64,000 nucleotides of DNA. It comes from Ectobius pallidus (taxonomy: Eukaryota; Arthropoda; Insecta; Blattodea; Ectobiidae). The stretch is taken from the NCBI GenBank assembly GCA_964059195.1, contig CAXKWD010000006.1:8858530-8922529 (forward strand), given 5' to 3'. The position numbers and the translations under genes are program-made. The notes under the pieces were generated by a model, which made no database searches, was not told the DNA's origin, and saw only the letters and a program-made list of their open reading frames with translations. Below, piece by piece: positions 1 to 9,777 of the stretch (the first letter of the stretch is position 1; each line of letters opens with the position of its first letter).

Positions 1-337
1 TGCCCTGTGAATTAGTTTTTACCCGTTGAAGAGCTTTCTTTACTTGCATGGGAGATACGTGAGAGAAATAGAATTTTTCACGATCTGGTGTAGGTAAGGT
101 TGTCAGTTCAGCAATAGCTTGTCGTTTAGTTGCATTGTCTAGGGTTCTGATAGGCACTGACGTAAAATGCTCGTTCAGTTCGTTGAGAGATAAATTGTCA
201 AAAGAACAGTCAGTTTTTTGTTTACATAGTCCCATTGTACGTAAGTTTTTCCATACGTCACAAGTCGTCATAGTTGGCACAACAAGTTTGTGTCCATGTT
301 GTATTTTAGCAGAAGTAGAAGGTAAGACACTGAATTT
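1..337 (-). mobile_element. LINE ORF2 fragment (linker before the RT)
   Basis: Reading the - strand, an uninterrupted frame of about 112 codons runs from 337 off the left edge of the window, with a TAG just upstream at 340-338. The translation contains WKNLRTMGLC, LNELNEHFTSVP and FYFSHVSPMQVKKALQRVK. This is the pattern of the segment between the endonuclease and the RT fingers of CR1/Jockey-type ORF2 proteins, where a DLN..F..VP motif is followed by V.KAL..IKS. The RT itself would lie to the left of position 1. The family resemblance is from memory. It is a different element from the LINE at 9.6-13.7 kb. A hAT element sits just upstream (397-1628), so the 5' part may have been lost or displaced. 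Confidence 0.65.
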
Positions 338-396
338 CTAATTACTCTGGAGATCATAAATACTCTACAGTTCCGGATCAAATTTTATCTGTAGAC

Positions 397-1628
397 CAGC
401 GATTCTCAACCTGTGGGGCACGACCCCTAGGGGGGGCGCGAGCAGACTAGAGGGGGGGGGGGCACGAGAATATCCAAGAGAAAATATTATTTTAAAAAAT
501 TATTAACTGACAGAAAAACATACACATAGGCCTAGAAAACAAAATACATTTCGACATATTTAAAAAAAAGGAAAACAATTTACTAAATAAAAACTCACTT
601 TATCAAAACATACTAAATTAAAAACAAATTAAATAATTATTAGTGACTTCCTTGGGCCTGTCTTGCAGAGCAAAGTTTTTCGAAGGAAGGCTCAATATTA
701 GAAATAGCCACTCTCAGTTCTGTTTCTATATTTATCCGAGATCTATATTTTGTCTTTTACGAAGCCAAAGCAGAAAATCCAGTTTCGCAAAGGAAGGATG
801 TTGGAAATGGCAATAGAATGCGAAATGCTCTGGTTTTTAGTGCAGAAAAATCATCATCTACTGCTGCCCAAAATTCAAATAGTGATTTATCACTAAATTG
901 TTTTTTGGTTTCGCCACTTGTCGTGAAGTCTATGAATTTTTCTTCTTCATCAATTGAAAGTCCTTCGGGAGTCTTATGAAATGGACCCCTCACCCACTCG
1001 CAACTTTCTATCAAGTTATCGTCTGCAAGAAAATACTTTTTAAAATTCTTTTCTAGCGTTGCTAAATGATTTTCAATGGTTACAAAAACAACTTTTACAT
1101 GTTCTTCTTCAGCCTTGTAAGTTTTAATACAATCATCCACATTTGCAAATATTGTTAGGTTTTTTTGCTTTAAATTTCTGCTCCAAAAATCAAATTTTCT
1201 GCAAAAAGCATTAACTTTATCACTCGTATCCAACATATGTGTATTTGGTCCTTGGAGTTGAAAGTTCAAGTTATTTAATTTCTCGAATATGTCGACCAAG
1301 TAGCTTAATTTCATCACAAATAAACCATCGTGAAAATTCTCGGCTGTTTTCTTCCTCTAGAAAAATGGCGATTTCTTCTCTTAATTCATAAACATGTAAA
1401 AATTTCCCACGTGATAACCATCTTACCTCGCAATAAAATAATAACTGTGAATGCACCGAACCCATGTCTTTACAAAGTGCGGAAATGATTCTCGATTTCA
1501 GGGGCCTCCAAAATACTCAGAATGCATTATTGTTGTATACATTTTATTGTAAGTTGGGGGGGGGGGGGGCGTGATGAAAATTATGATTGAAAACTGGGCC
1601 GCGAATACTGAAAGGTTGAGAAACACTG
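397..1628 (-). mobile_element. hAT transposon, internally deleted, with exact 8-bp TSD
   Basis: Terminal inverted repeats CAGCGATTCTCAACC (397-411) and, on the opposite strand, CAGTGTTTCTCAACC (1628-1614) agree at 13 of 15 positions. The element is flanked by an exact 8-bp direct repeat CTGTAGAC at 389-396 and 1629-1636, the target duplication expected of hAT elements. The 1232-bp body carries the 3' half of a transposase on the - strand (757-1465). G-runs lie just inside both ends. The length and frame breaks show a non-autonomous derivative. Confidence 0.92.
757..1465 (-). pseudogene. hAT transposase (ZBED5/FAM200-like), broken C-terminal half
   Basis: Two overlapping frames on the - strand (1465-1271 and 1317-757) together resemble the C-terminal half of a hAT transposase. 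The first has CEVRWLSRGK and ELREEIAIFL. The second has LVDIFEKLNNLNFQLQG and ends in the dimerisation region with LPFPTSFLCETGFSAL. A frameshift near 1300 separates them, and the N-terminal BED finger and the first catalytic residues are missing. It lies inside a hAT element with TIRs and TSD, which confirms the family. It cannot make an active enzyme. Confidence 0.88.
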
Positions 1629-1636
1629 CTGTAGAC

Positions 1637-2504
1637 CAATGGTTACAATGTTTACTTATAATTTTAATTGCCCTTAAACCTTATACCTTGCCCAATATCA
1701 TGGAATATAATATATTGCCTAGATTGTCATATTACCATCAACAATCACACTATATGGTCCTCAGCACTAGAATTCATATATTTTTCAAGCAAAGAGGGAT
1801 TGACTGAATTTTTTAAAGTTTTTATTCTAAATTTAAAGATTCGATACCGGTAAGTCACACGGCAATGAAACCTGGCTGAGACCCCTTCCCTTGCTCATGA
1901 GGTCTTTTATAGCTAATTTTAATGCTGCCTTTCATGATAAATCCCCATCCTAATGGTAACAAGTCGCAATGCATATCGTACAGTAGCCTCATATAAATCA
2001 TGTTACTAACAGTAATGGTATTTATTTCCAGATGGTGGAAAGCTGTGAAGAGAAAATCGTGCTTAAGGGATGCCACAATACATCAGTTGAGTATCTTTTG
2101 TTAATCATTTTTGGAACATAGAAACATGGTCCACAAACAAGGACTGAATTTGTCAGGCCGTAACATCAGGGCACTGATCACCAGTTGACTCTAATTGGTT
2201 TCCGGCTCGCACAGACCCTTCAAACCTAATCTGAACCACGCGTGTATAATAAATAGTGTTTTATTTTGTTGTAAATGCGTGGTCCATCAGCAGTCTTCAA
2301 AATTGGCTGGCATCAATCCTCCTAAAAGGTTGGGCCCTGATGACTGACAACAGATTCTTAACGGGCTGGGCGTCATGTTTCTATTCCTTTCTTGCTTAAC
2401 AATGGCTATTCAATACTTAATAAATTGTGTTTATTGTTTTACAGGTTCTTCCTGCAACCCAGAAATACTGACTACTGGGGAACTTGAACATTATAGCTGA
2501 TGAT
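1637..2504. other. Unassigned AT-rich DNA
   Basis: No open frame with recognisable content. The segment 2100-2400 has a weak inverted similarity around ATCAGGGC / GCCCTGAT, which may be an old MITE. I could not define its ends. Confidence 0.4.
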
Positions 2505-3049
2505 GTACGGTGCAAAAGGAATAAACCACCACAAAGAAATACACCACCACAAAGAAATAAGGGAAGCTTTCCCATCTGAGAAAGTATTTCTCTTGGCAAC
2601 ACAGCTCTGGGGGTCTGTTAAGGTAATTAAACTAGTCCTTTTGGAATATGAGATTGAACTTACTGACTCATAGCCCTTCAGGCAGCTGCCTAATACACTC
2701 CTACCTTCCAAGTAAATTATTCTTTAAGACAAATCCAGACTATGCTTTACCAAGGGGTTATATGGACTTCGTAACCTATCTATCTTTCCTGTTGAGAAGT
2801 CTTCAAACCTGTCACAGATTAGTGATACCTCAACTCCAAGATTAAAATTTATTGTGTCCCTATCCCAAACATACATTTTTTGTTCAATGAACACTTGAAC
2901 GTGTACGGTGCTAACGGAATACACCACCACAAAGAGATAAGAGAACCTTACCCATCTGAGAAAATATTTCTGTTGGCAACACAGCTCTGGGATGTGTTAT
3001 GGTGATTGAACATGACTTTTTGGAAAATGAGATTGAGATTACTGACTCA
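2505..3049 (+). repeat. Direct duplication, 166 bp and 147 bp
   Basis: Segments 2505-2670 and 2903-3049 are diverged direct copies. Both begin GTACGGTGC, contain CACCACCACAAAGA, GGCAACACAGCTCTGGG and TGAGATTGA, and end in ACTGACTCA. The first copy has an extra internal duplication of CACCACAAAGAAAT. About 230 bp separates them. No frame is shared over the length, so it looks like non-coding repeat DNA of unknown family. Confidence 0.7.
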
Positions 3050-3109
3050 CAGGCAGCAAGGCTTGACTCTAGTTACCATAAAATAATGTAACTTTTATAC
3101 AGTAAAGCA

Positions 3110-3726
3110 CATAGGCGTAACCAGGCCGACCATATGGGGGGGGGGTTATAACATCAGGGAATACCTCCCAGGGAGAGGGGAGTTTGGGGATCCTCCCATG
3201 GAAAATTTTAATAATTAAGATGCACAATAACGAGTTTTAAGGTTCCCACACTTTATACTCATATTAAGCAGATTTTTTAAAAAAGGTGATATATCACAAT
3301 AATGAAATAAATTAATACATATTCAATGTCCTTGGTAATTCTAAAGGACACCCCTCTGTTGTCAGTTTCAGGAAACGAAATATTTGTAACACCACCAAGT
3401 AATCCCAGCTTGGCATGAATGCTAGTGTCACCGACCTACACATGATTTCGTACTGTAAATGAATGAAAGTCAATTGTTGGCGGAGAGTACCTAAATCCTA
3501 AACACGTGCGAAACATCATAGCATGGTTGCCAGATTATTTATTTGGTGAACGACTTCCGAGGGTTTGAAAATATTACAGTAGTATAGTATTCGCATAAAA
3601 TATTTCTCAAATGTTCTTTACGTCATTATTTCTTTTAATTTTTTTTTTTACAATTTTCCTTTTTTCAATCAATTGGGGGGGGGGAGTTCAAACACCCAAC
3701 CCCCCCCCCCCCTCGTTACACCTCTG
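3110..3726. mobile_element. hAT-like MITE with 8-bp TSD
   Basis: Ends read CATAGGCGTAACCAGG (left) and, on the opposite strand, CAGAGGTGTAACGAGG (right). Flanks are GTAAAGCA (3102-3109) and GTGAAGCA (3727-3734), a 7-of-8 match consistent with an aged hAT target duplication. Runs of G and C lie a little inside both ends. There is no coding potential. Confidence 0.7.
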
Positions 3727-3760
3727 GTGAAGCAATATACCCAGTATTATGTTAATTAAG

Positions 3761-3926
3761 GGAGATGGTTGACATATAAGCACTTTAGACTTCACTTTTA
3801 CTTACATTTTTGCAGAACATACGTTTCATGGGCTTTGTCCACATTTTCAACTGCTGGTCAACCAGCTGGTTCTGCAAAAATGTAAGTAAAAGTGAAGTCT
3901 AAAGTGTTTGAATGTCAACCATCTCC
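3761..3926. repeat. Snapback MITE: 58-bp inverted arms
   Basis: The arms 3761-3818 and 3869-3926 are inverted copies with few mismatches. The outer ends are GGAGATGGTTGACAT / ATGTCAACCATCTCC and the inner ends GCAGAAC / GTTCTGC. A loop of about 50 bp contains the smaller palindrome CTGGTCAACCAG. A transcript would fold into a long hairpin. No coding content. Confidence 0.85.
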
Positions 3927-4204
3927 GACTTCATTCATTACATTAGGGTGGCAGTCGATTCTGGTTACTAGAAGAGAAGCAAATGTTGATAGCATGGGTG
4001 ATGCCATGTTCCATAATGGTGCTAGGATGCTATGGTAGAAAATTACTCATTTATATTATTTTCTTAAGATAGGGACCCAAACATATTTTACACTTTACTA
4101 GAGAAACCAGTTATGTTTTAAGTTCTTATAAATTACCTCTTGTAATGGTTGGAAATTTTAACATTGATGTTTCTTAATTTGCTGATGTCGTTAACTGTTA
4201 TCAG

Positions 4205-5933
4205 CAGTACTCGGATTCTGATGACCTAAAATTGTTTGAAAAATTACCTATAAAATGACCCTAAATTTTAAATAAAATGACTTAATAATTATAAAGTCGG
4301 CCATGGTGGTCTAGAGGTAGCATGCCCGCCTCTAGATCCGCAGGGTGCAGGATCAAACCCGGCCGCCGTCGATGGATTTTTCAGGACGTAAAAATCCTGG
4401 GCATGGAGTCCTCCAGGAGGGACTTTATGCTGGGGGTCCCATGTCATAGATTTATGGCACGTAAAAGAACTCCAAGCCTAAATTAGAGCCTCTGGACAAA
4501 ATTTCTCGGCCCTTTCACGTCCATGAAATACTTAGTTTCCAGAGGGGGGTTGCGAGGCGATGGGCTTACCACCTGTCCCTCTACCCTCTCTCGGAAAATA
4601 AGCATATCAAAATTAGTATAGGTAATGAAACCTCCACTTGGAGGCCCCTTCGCCCGACCTGGGGATCATAGGGTACCAGATAACAGATACCAGATACAAT
4701 AATTATAAAGAATGACCTAAAACTGATATTTTATTTATAAAAAAAATATTATTGTATAAACAAAGTTATAGACTAATTTGTATGACTGTAAAAACTCTAA
4801 ATGCAGAAAGCATGTTGTATGTCTAAAAACTTTGTTCTTTGTTCTTGATTGGAGCATTTGAGGAGAAAAGTGAGAAAATTGTTTTTAAACCAGATCCTAC
4901 AAAAATGTTTCATTATAGTAACCTAGTAATTTATTTAAATATTACCCTTATGGGAACCCTACATTATTCAGGATTGCAGTAAATCACTGTCAGCATACAG
5001 AGATTATCAAAAGTAAATGACTTCCGATTGTCTGAAAGGATACATTTATACATGGAGAAGCTCCTCTCCACATCCGCCAAAGCAAGGGGTGCATACTTGA
5101 AATATGGTAAAATATAAAAAATAAAATCACTCTGCTAACTGTAACTGTTGTGAATGTTCTTTCCTCACGGAAATTTATACTGGCACTGAGGCACTAGCAA
5201 GTCAAACTTTGGCATTTCCTTCTGCGGCCTGCCGGATTATATTGTTTATTGAGGATAAACAGTAGTTTGCACTCTGAAATCCAAGCAGGCGGCAGACTCT
5301 GTTGCGAAGTCAATCAAATAACAACAGTAATATAATACATTTTGGCATTTCTTTGATTCTCGTTTCCGACTGAGACATGACAACACTTCAATACCAAGTG
5401 TTTCCTTCTTGCATTAAACTAGCTCGAAGCAGTAATAGCCCCCACTCAATGCCTGATACCTTTCCCCTGCATGCTCCCGTGGCCCCACTCTTGCGATAAC
5501 AACTCTATGCTTGCCACTTACCCCCACTACTTTCGTGACGATGTTGTTCATAACGCTAGAGCGTAACGCAACTTTGGGTTAGCTCTCGATCTACTCCTAG
5601 CGTGCCTAAAGAAGTTTCACTTCAATAAACAACTTTTCAAAGACATCATGGCTGGAGATGATGACAGGTGTATGACAAAAAAAGTTGATATACTCAATGT
5701 AAATGCATGAAAATGAAAAAATAAGGAAGCAAATTACATGAAAATGACAAAATAATGACGTAAAACTGAAATGAATGCCATAAAAATATAAAGTTGCATA
5801 AAATGAGGAAAAATGACCTAGTGAAAATACATTTCTATAATCTAGAGGCTATGATTAGGATTTACCTATAAGTTGGCAATGTCTATGCACCATCAATAAA
5901 AAGAAGACACATGTCATTAGAATCCGGGCCCTG
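4205..5933. mobile_element. Non-autonomous hAT element, interrupted by a SINE, exact TSD
   Basis: Ends read CAGTACTCGGATTCTGA and, from the right, CAGGGCCCGGATTCTAA. The flanking octamer GTTATCAG is exact at 4197-4204 and 5934-5941. The body matches the shorter relative at 47414-48077 along both flanks, including the motifs AAAATGACTTAATAATTAT and GATATTTTATTTATAAAAA. The middle part, about 5000-5680, is absent from that relative. A tRNA-derived SINE occupies 4297-4697. No transposase frame is present. Confidence 0.88.
4297..4697 (+). mobile_element. tRNA-derived SINE with GATACA-type tail and 13-bp TSD
   Basis: The head contains a pol III A-box-like GGTCTAGAGGTAGC and B-box-like GGATCAAACCC. 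The tail is CAGATAACAGATACCAGATAC. It is flanked by an exact 13-bp duplication AATAATTATAAAG (4284-4296 and 4698-4710), and the host hAT element reads through when it is removed. A second full copy lies at 55737-56122 in the opposite orientation. The body carries two short inverted pieces around CCTCC and GGAGG. Confidence 0.9.
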
Positions 5934-5941
5934 GTTATCAG

Positions 5942-6746
5942 AATACTGCTACCAGAAGAGCCAAGGCATGTTTGGACAATGTGATTATGAACATGGCTAA
6001 CGAGGTTGGTAAGTTTCATATGTTGGTTATAGTGCATTAGTGGTTGAAGTAATTCCTTGAAAGTTTCATTTCAATAACGTTGATAGCCAGGACACCAATG
6101 TGTGTGAATTTTGAAGGATAACAAATCTCATAGTTTCATCAGTTAACCGTCTTTAATTTTGATTACTTTAAGTCAGTGCTCTTTTTTCTGCCGGTAATAC
6201 TGAGACACTACATTACTGTAACAGTCAACATAATATTAAGCTGAACCTCCACTGCTTCAACATTTAACACCAACATGTCAAGATTAACAAGTTGTTACAA
6301 TTTCGCATTCCAATTGGCTTGACATGCAAACCCAGCATGTTGAACTTAACATTTTCAGATGTTAATTTGTTTTCCGGAAAAAAGTGGACAACATATCAAG
6401 TCAACTGACTAGCTGATCGATATCAGCTTTGTTTTGGGAATTTCCGTCAAACAAAAAGCAATCGACAGCTTAATCGGCTTTGGTTCAGGAATTCCCATCC
6501 AAACAAAAAGCTATCAAATTCCAGTGTTCTCAATAGTACTGCATCTACTTTTGAGATTATTTTTTATGACATACTCCAATGTTGAAAAATGTGATAGTTA
6601 TTTTGAAAAGATCAAGGCATCTGTACAAAATTAGTATTTAATATTATGGTAGTGTTTAAGAAAGTCATAGGCAGTTAAAAAGAAGATAATAATGAGTATA
6701 AAAAATTACTCATTTTGCAATGTAGTAGTAGTAGTAGTAGTAGTAT
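5942..6746. other. Unassigned DNA ending in a TAG microsatellite
   Basis: I see no gene here. A (TAG)n tract of seven units spans about 6723-6743. The ORF on the + strand at 6692-6928 is the complement of a LINE fragment. Confidence 0.5.
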
Positions 6747-7110
6747 TCAAATGTTCTGGAGCTCTTGATTTTTCATCATTCGCTTATGGGCTTCCCAATA
6801 ATATTCTGCGATCTGGAATGGTGCCCCAACAATCTTCTGAAGGTCTGCGCAGACCATCAAGCGATCCTTGTGCATTACTGTATTTGTGTTCTTGCATACT
6901 ATGCAGTGTGGAGAGTCCAGTAGCTTAATTCTATGTAGATGTGCCGCCAGGCAATCATGACCAGTCTCAAGACGGAATGACGCAACTGCGGTTGATCGGG
7001 GACTGTTAGGTATTGAATTTGGTTCTAGTAATGTCTTCCATATCTTGGTTGCACAATGGATTGCAATGTTGGCTGTCCTCTTCAGAGGCGTTTTCTTTTT
7101 GAATGTTATT
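6747..7110 (-). pseudogene. LINE ORF2 C-terminal fragment with zinc-knuckle region
   Basis: On the - strand a continuous frame of about 120 codons ends at a TGA at 6749-6747. It contains SPRSTAVASFRLETGHDCL, AAHLHRIKLLDSPHCIVC, MHKDRLMVCADL and YYWEAHKRM. The TGHDCL..HL.RI....SP.C..C....M...HL..C pattern is typical of the C-terminus of RNase-H-bearing non-LTR elements. The RT part is gone. The recognition is by motif memory, but the Cys/His spacing is plain in the sequence. Confidence 0.75.
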
Positions 7111-7874
7111 CATTATTCATTAATTTCTGTTCGTAACCGCACCAACCCATGTTGAGTCTATAACACTGCAGTGGAGACAGTTGTTATTTGCAAACTTTAT
7201 CAAGTTGCTGATAAACATTTAACATTAAACTGCAACATGTAGATGTTCATTTAAGTAGTGGGGAGCCAGCTTTAGGAAACAATAACTTAGATTCCACACT
7301 ACGAAAACATGTGCAACCGTCTGCAAAGTTGCAACATATTCAGCCAAGAGAAATGAAACAAATAGTCTAGAGCCCGAGGGATGTGGAACTGAAACTGCTA
7401 CATTCGAATAACCAAATGTTTGCCCAGTGGCGAATTTGACTGTTAGCAATACTCATTTGTTGAAAAGTGCTAGTTGTGCAATAAATATAATGAAAAATTT
7501 GACCGTGAGGAACAGGCATTATACTGTTTTTTATTGTATTTTGTAAGCATTATGTTATGTTATTTATTTATTTTTTCTTAGGTTGCAGAGATTAATGATA
7601 TCTTTTCATGTAAACCTGCCATTAGAAATAAAAAAAAACGTTGATTATCAGTGTTGTTCTTGTCTTTCCTTTGTTGATAGTATTAACGAGCTGGGTGTTG
7701 AGGTAAAAAAGCAGGAAACTTACGGATAAGTTTCCTAACATTTCTCTAGGTTCCAAATAATTAATCTCACACTAACAGATTGTAACTATACTTTCTAAAC
7801 GTGTAGAATCAGTAAAATTACATAAACTTCATAGATTACAAATACTGGCCTTGTCATATTATTCCATGGCCTCC
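7111..7874. other. Unassigned AT-rich DNA
   Basis: No supportable gene. The 7225-7449 frame on the - strand has no recognisable motif. Confidence 0.4.
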
Positions 7875-8840
7875 TGGCAATGCTTACTTGGTCAATGGCA
7901 ATAGACAATTCCTAAGCAAGCTAACGGAATATTATCTATTTTATGGAACTCGGAAGTTCATTACCGCGCTTAAAAATTTTAAAAAAGTCAAAGATCCAAA
8001 ATTTTAAAAATCCAAAATTCCAAAATTAAAACTATTAAAGATCCAAAATTAAAAAGTCTAAAAATTGAAAAAATAAAAAATCCAAAATTAAGACATCCGA
8101 ATATCCAAAATTTGAAAATAAAAAAATTCAAAGATCCAAAATTTAAAAAAATTTAAAATTAAAACATTCAAAATTTAAAAACAAAAAAATTAAAATTATG
8201 AAATCAAAAATTCAAAATTTATAAATCTAAAAATCCAAAATTAAAAAAAACTAAAATACAAAATTAAAAATAAAAAAAATAAAAATTCAAAGAATCAAAA
8301 TTAAAAAAACCAAAATACCAAAATTAAAAAATTTAAAGATCCAAAATTCAAAATTAAAAAAATTAAAAAATCCAAAATCGAAAAAAAATTAAAAGTCCAA
8401 AATTAAAAGTCCAAAATTAAAAAATCTATAATCCAAAATTGAAAAATCCAAAAAATAAACATTTCAAAGATCCAAAATTTAAAAATCCGAAATTAAAAAA
8501 CCCAAAATTCCAAAATTAAAAAATTCAAAGATCCAAAATTTAAAAAATAAAAAATCCAAATATCCTGAATTAAAAAAAAATAAAAAATCATAAATTTAAA
8601 AATCCAAAAATCCAAAATTTAAAAATAAAAAAATTCAAAGATCGAAAAATTAAGAATCCGAAATTAAGAAATTCAAAGATCCATAATTTTAAAAATCCAA
8701 AATCCAAAATGAAGAAAAGCCCAAAACCCAATATTAAAAAGTCCAATAATGCAAAATTGAAAAAATCCAATAATAAAAAATTGAAAAAGTAAAAATTAAA
8801 ACAAGTTTAACTTCTGTCGCGTGGCGTTCCACGCACACTT
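7875..8840 (+). repeat. AT-rich minisatellite element, one of an inverted pair
   Basis: From about 7978 to 8800 the DNA is a degenerate array of AAAATTCAAAGATCC- and TCCAAAATTAAAAA-type units. It starts with unique DNA around GACAATTCCTAAGCAA and finishes at 8819-8834 with the perfect 6-bp-stem hairpin GCGTGGCGTTCCACGC. The same three parts in the same relation occur inverted at 20146-20750. This suggests a mobile unit with a unique head, an AT minisatellite and a GC hairpin at one end. The hydrophobic frame 8588-8770 is a by-product of the repeat. Confidence 0.8.
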
Positions 8841-9630
8841 TTTTTTATTTATTATTATTATTTTTTAAGTCATTGGCCTGTATTTTTTGTCGCAACATTC
8901 AAAGAAGATGCTATAAGGTATTTATAGCATAATTAGCGTATAATTGTGTCTTGCATTTCTGTACAAGGATAATATGTGGATACTGGCAATTTTACCTTTA
9001 AACTATTTTTTTTTTTTTATTTCAGGCTGGTTACTTAGGCCTATTATATATATTAAGGTGCTAACTTTTATTTGGGCAGAAAAAAGTTCACATCAGATTT
9101 TTTCCCGTGAGTCTAGTTTTGTTTTCCGTGTTATTTCGATTTTTTCATGTTCTTTATAGGCCTACTTGCTCTGTACTTCCAAGTAAAAACAACATTATTC
9201 AAAAGGAGAGAACGAAAAAAATTCACGCAGGGATATTTCGGTGAGATTTGCCGAAATGTCTCTTGCATGTATTGGCACCTACTGAGTTGCCTTTTTCTTC
9301 TGGTAGCAAAATGGCGCTATGTAATGGACAGCTTTTCAGAGCTCTATTTAGGGTAATTATAATCCTTAGTAGATACAATTGAGATTTGTTGATAGTATTC
9401 TATCTTTGGTTTTTAAAATTGATACAATCGTATAAATCTGAATAAAAAAGGTAAGTTCTGAATGAATTTTATTCTTTTACTTTGTAGGTTTCTCAGTCAG
9501 TTCCTGCTATTTGTACGAGGAACATACAGTCATCTGCCCCTGCATCGGGTATTGTAAGTAATAATAATTCAGTTCCAAATACGAGTGTACAAACCCTCAC
9601 TTCCCCTGGCGTACGTTTCCCTCGCCTACT
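8841..9630. other. Unassigned; contains a short dispersed repeat
   Basis: Positions 8872-8945 (GGCCTGTATTTTTTGTCGCA through AGCATAATTAGCG) recur inverted at 34129-34205. Otherwise I see nothing, and the short frames here have no family features. Confidence 0.5.
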
Positions 9631-9777
9631 GATGTAGATGTAGATGTAGATGTAGATGTCTCGTTCTGTAGATCCTGTGTTGAGCAGGGCTCAAGGATAT
9701 AGAACACGTCAGATAAAAACATACATGCATGTTATAAAAAAAAAAACATGATACAAGAATTGTTATGTCACACTTAC

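Noticed and set aside
1855..2930. Small ORFs at 1855-2076, 2417-2711 and 2724-2930
   Set aside because: They overlap a direct-repeat region, change frame between copies and have no recognisable domain.
6692..6928. + strand ORF with a valine run
   Set aside because: The valine run is the TAG microsatellite and the rest is the complement of the LINE C-terminus on the - strand.
8588..8770. 60-residue hydrophobic ORF that looks like membrane segments
   Set aside because: It is a translation of the AT-rich minisatellite (TTTTTGGATTTT units); the same composition arises in any frame.
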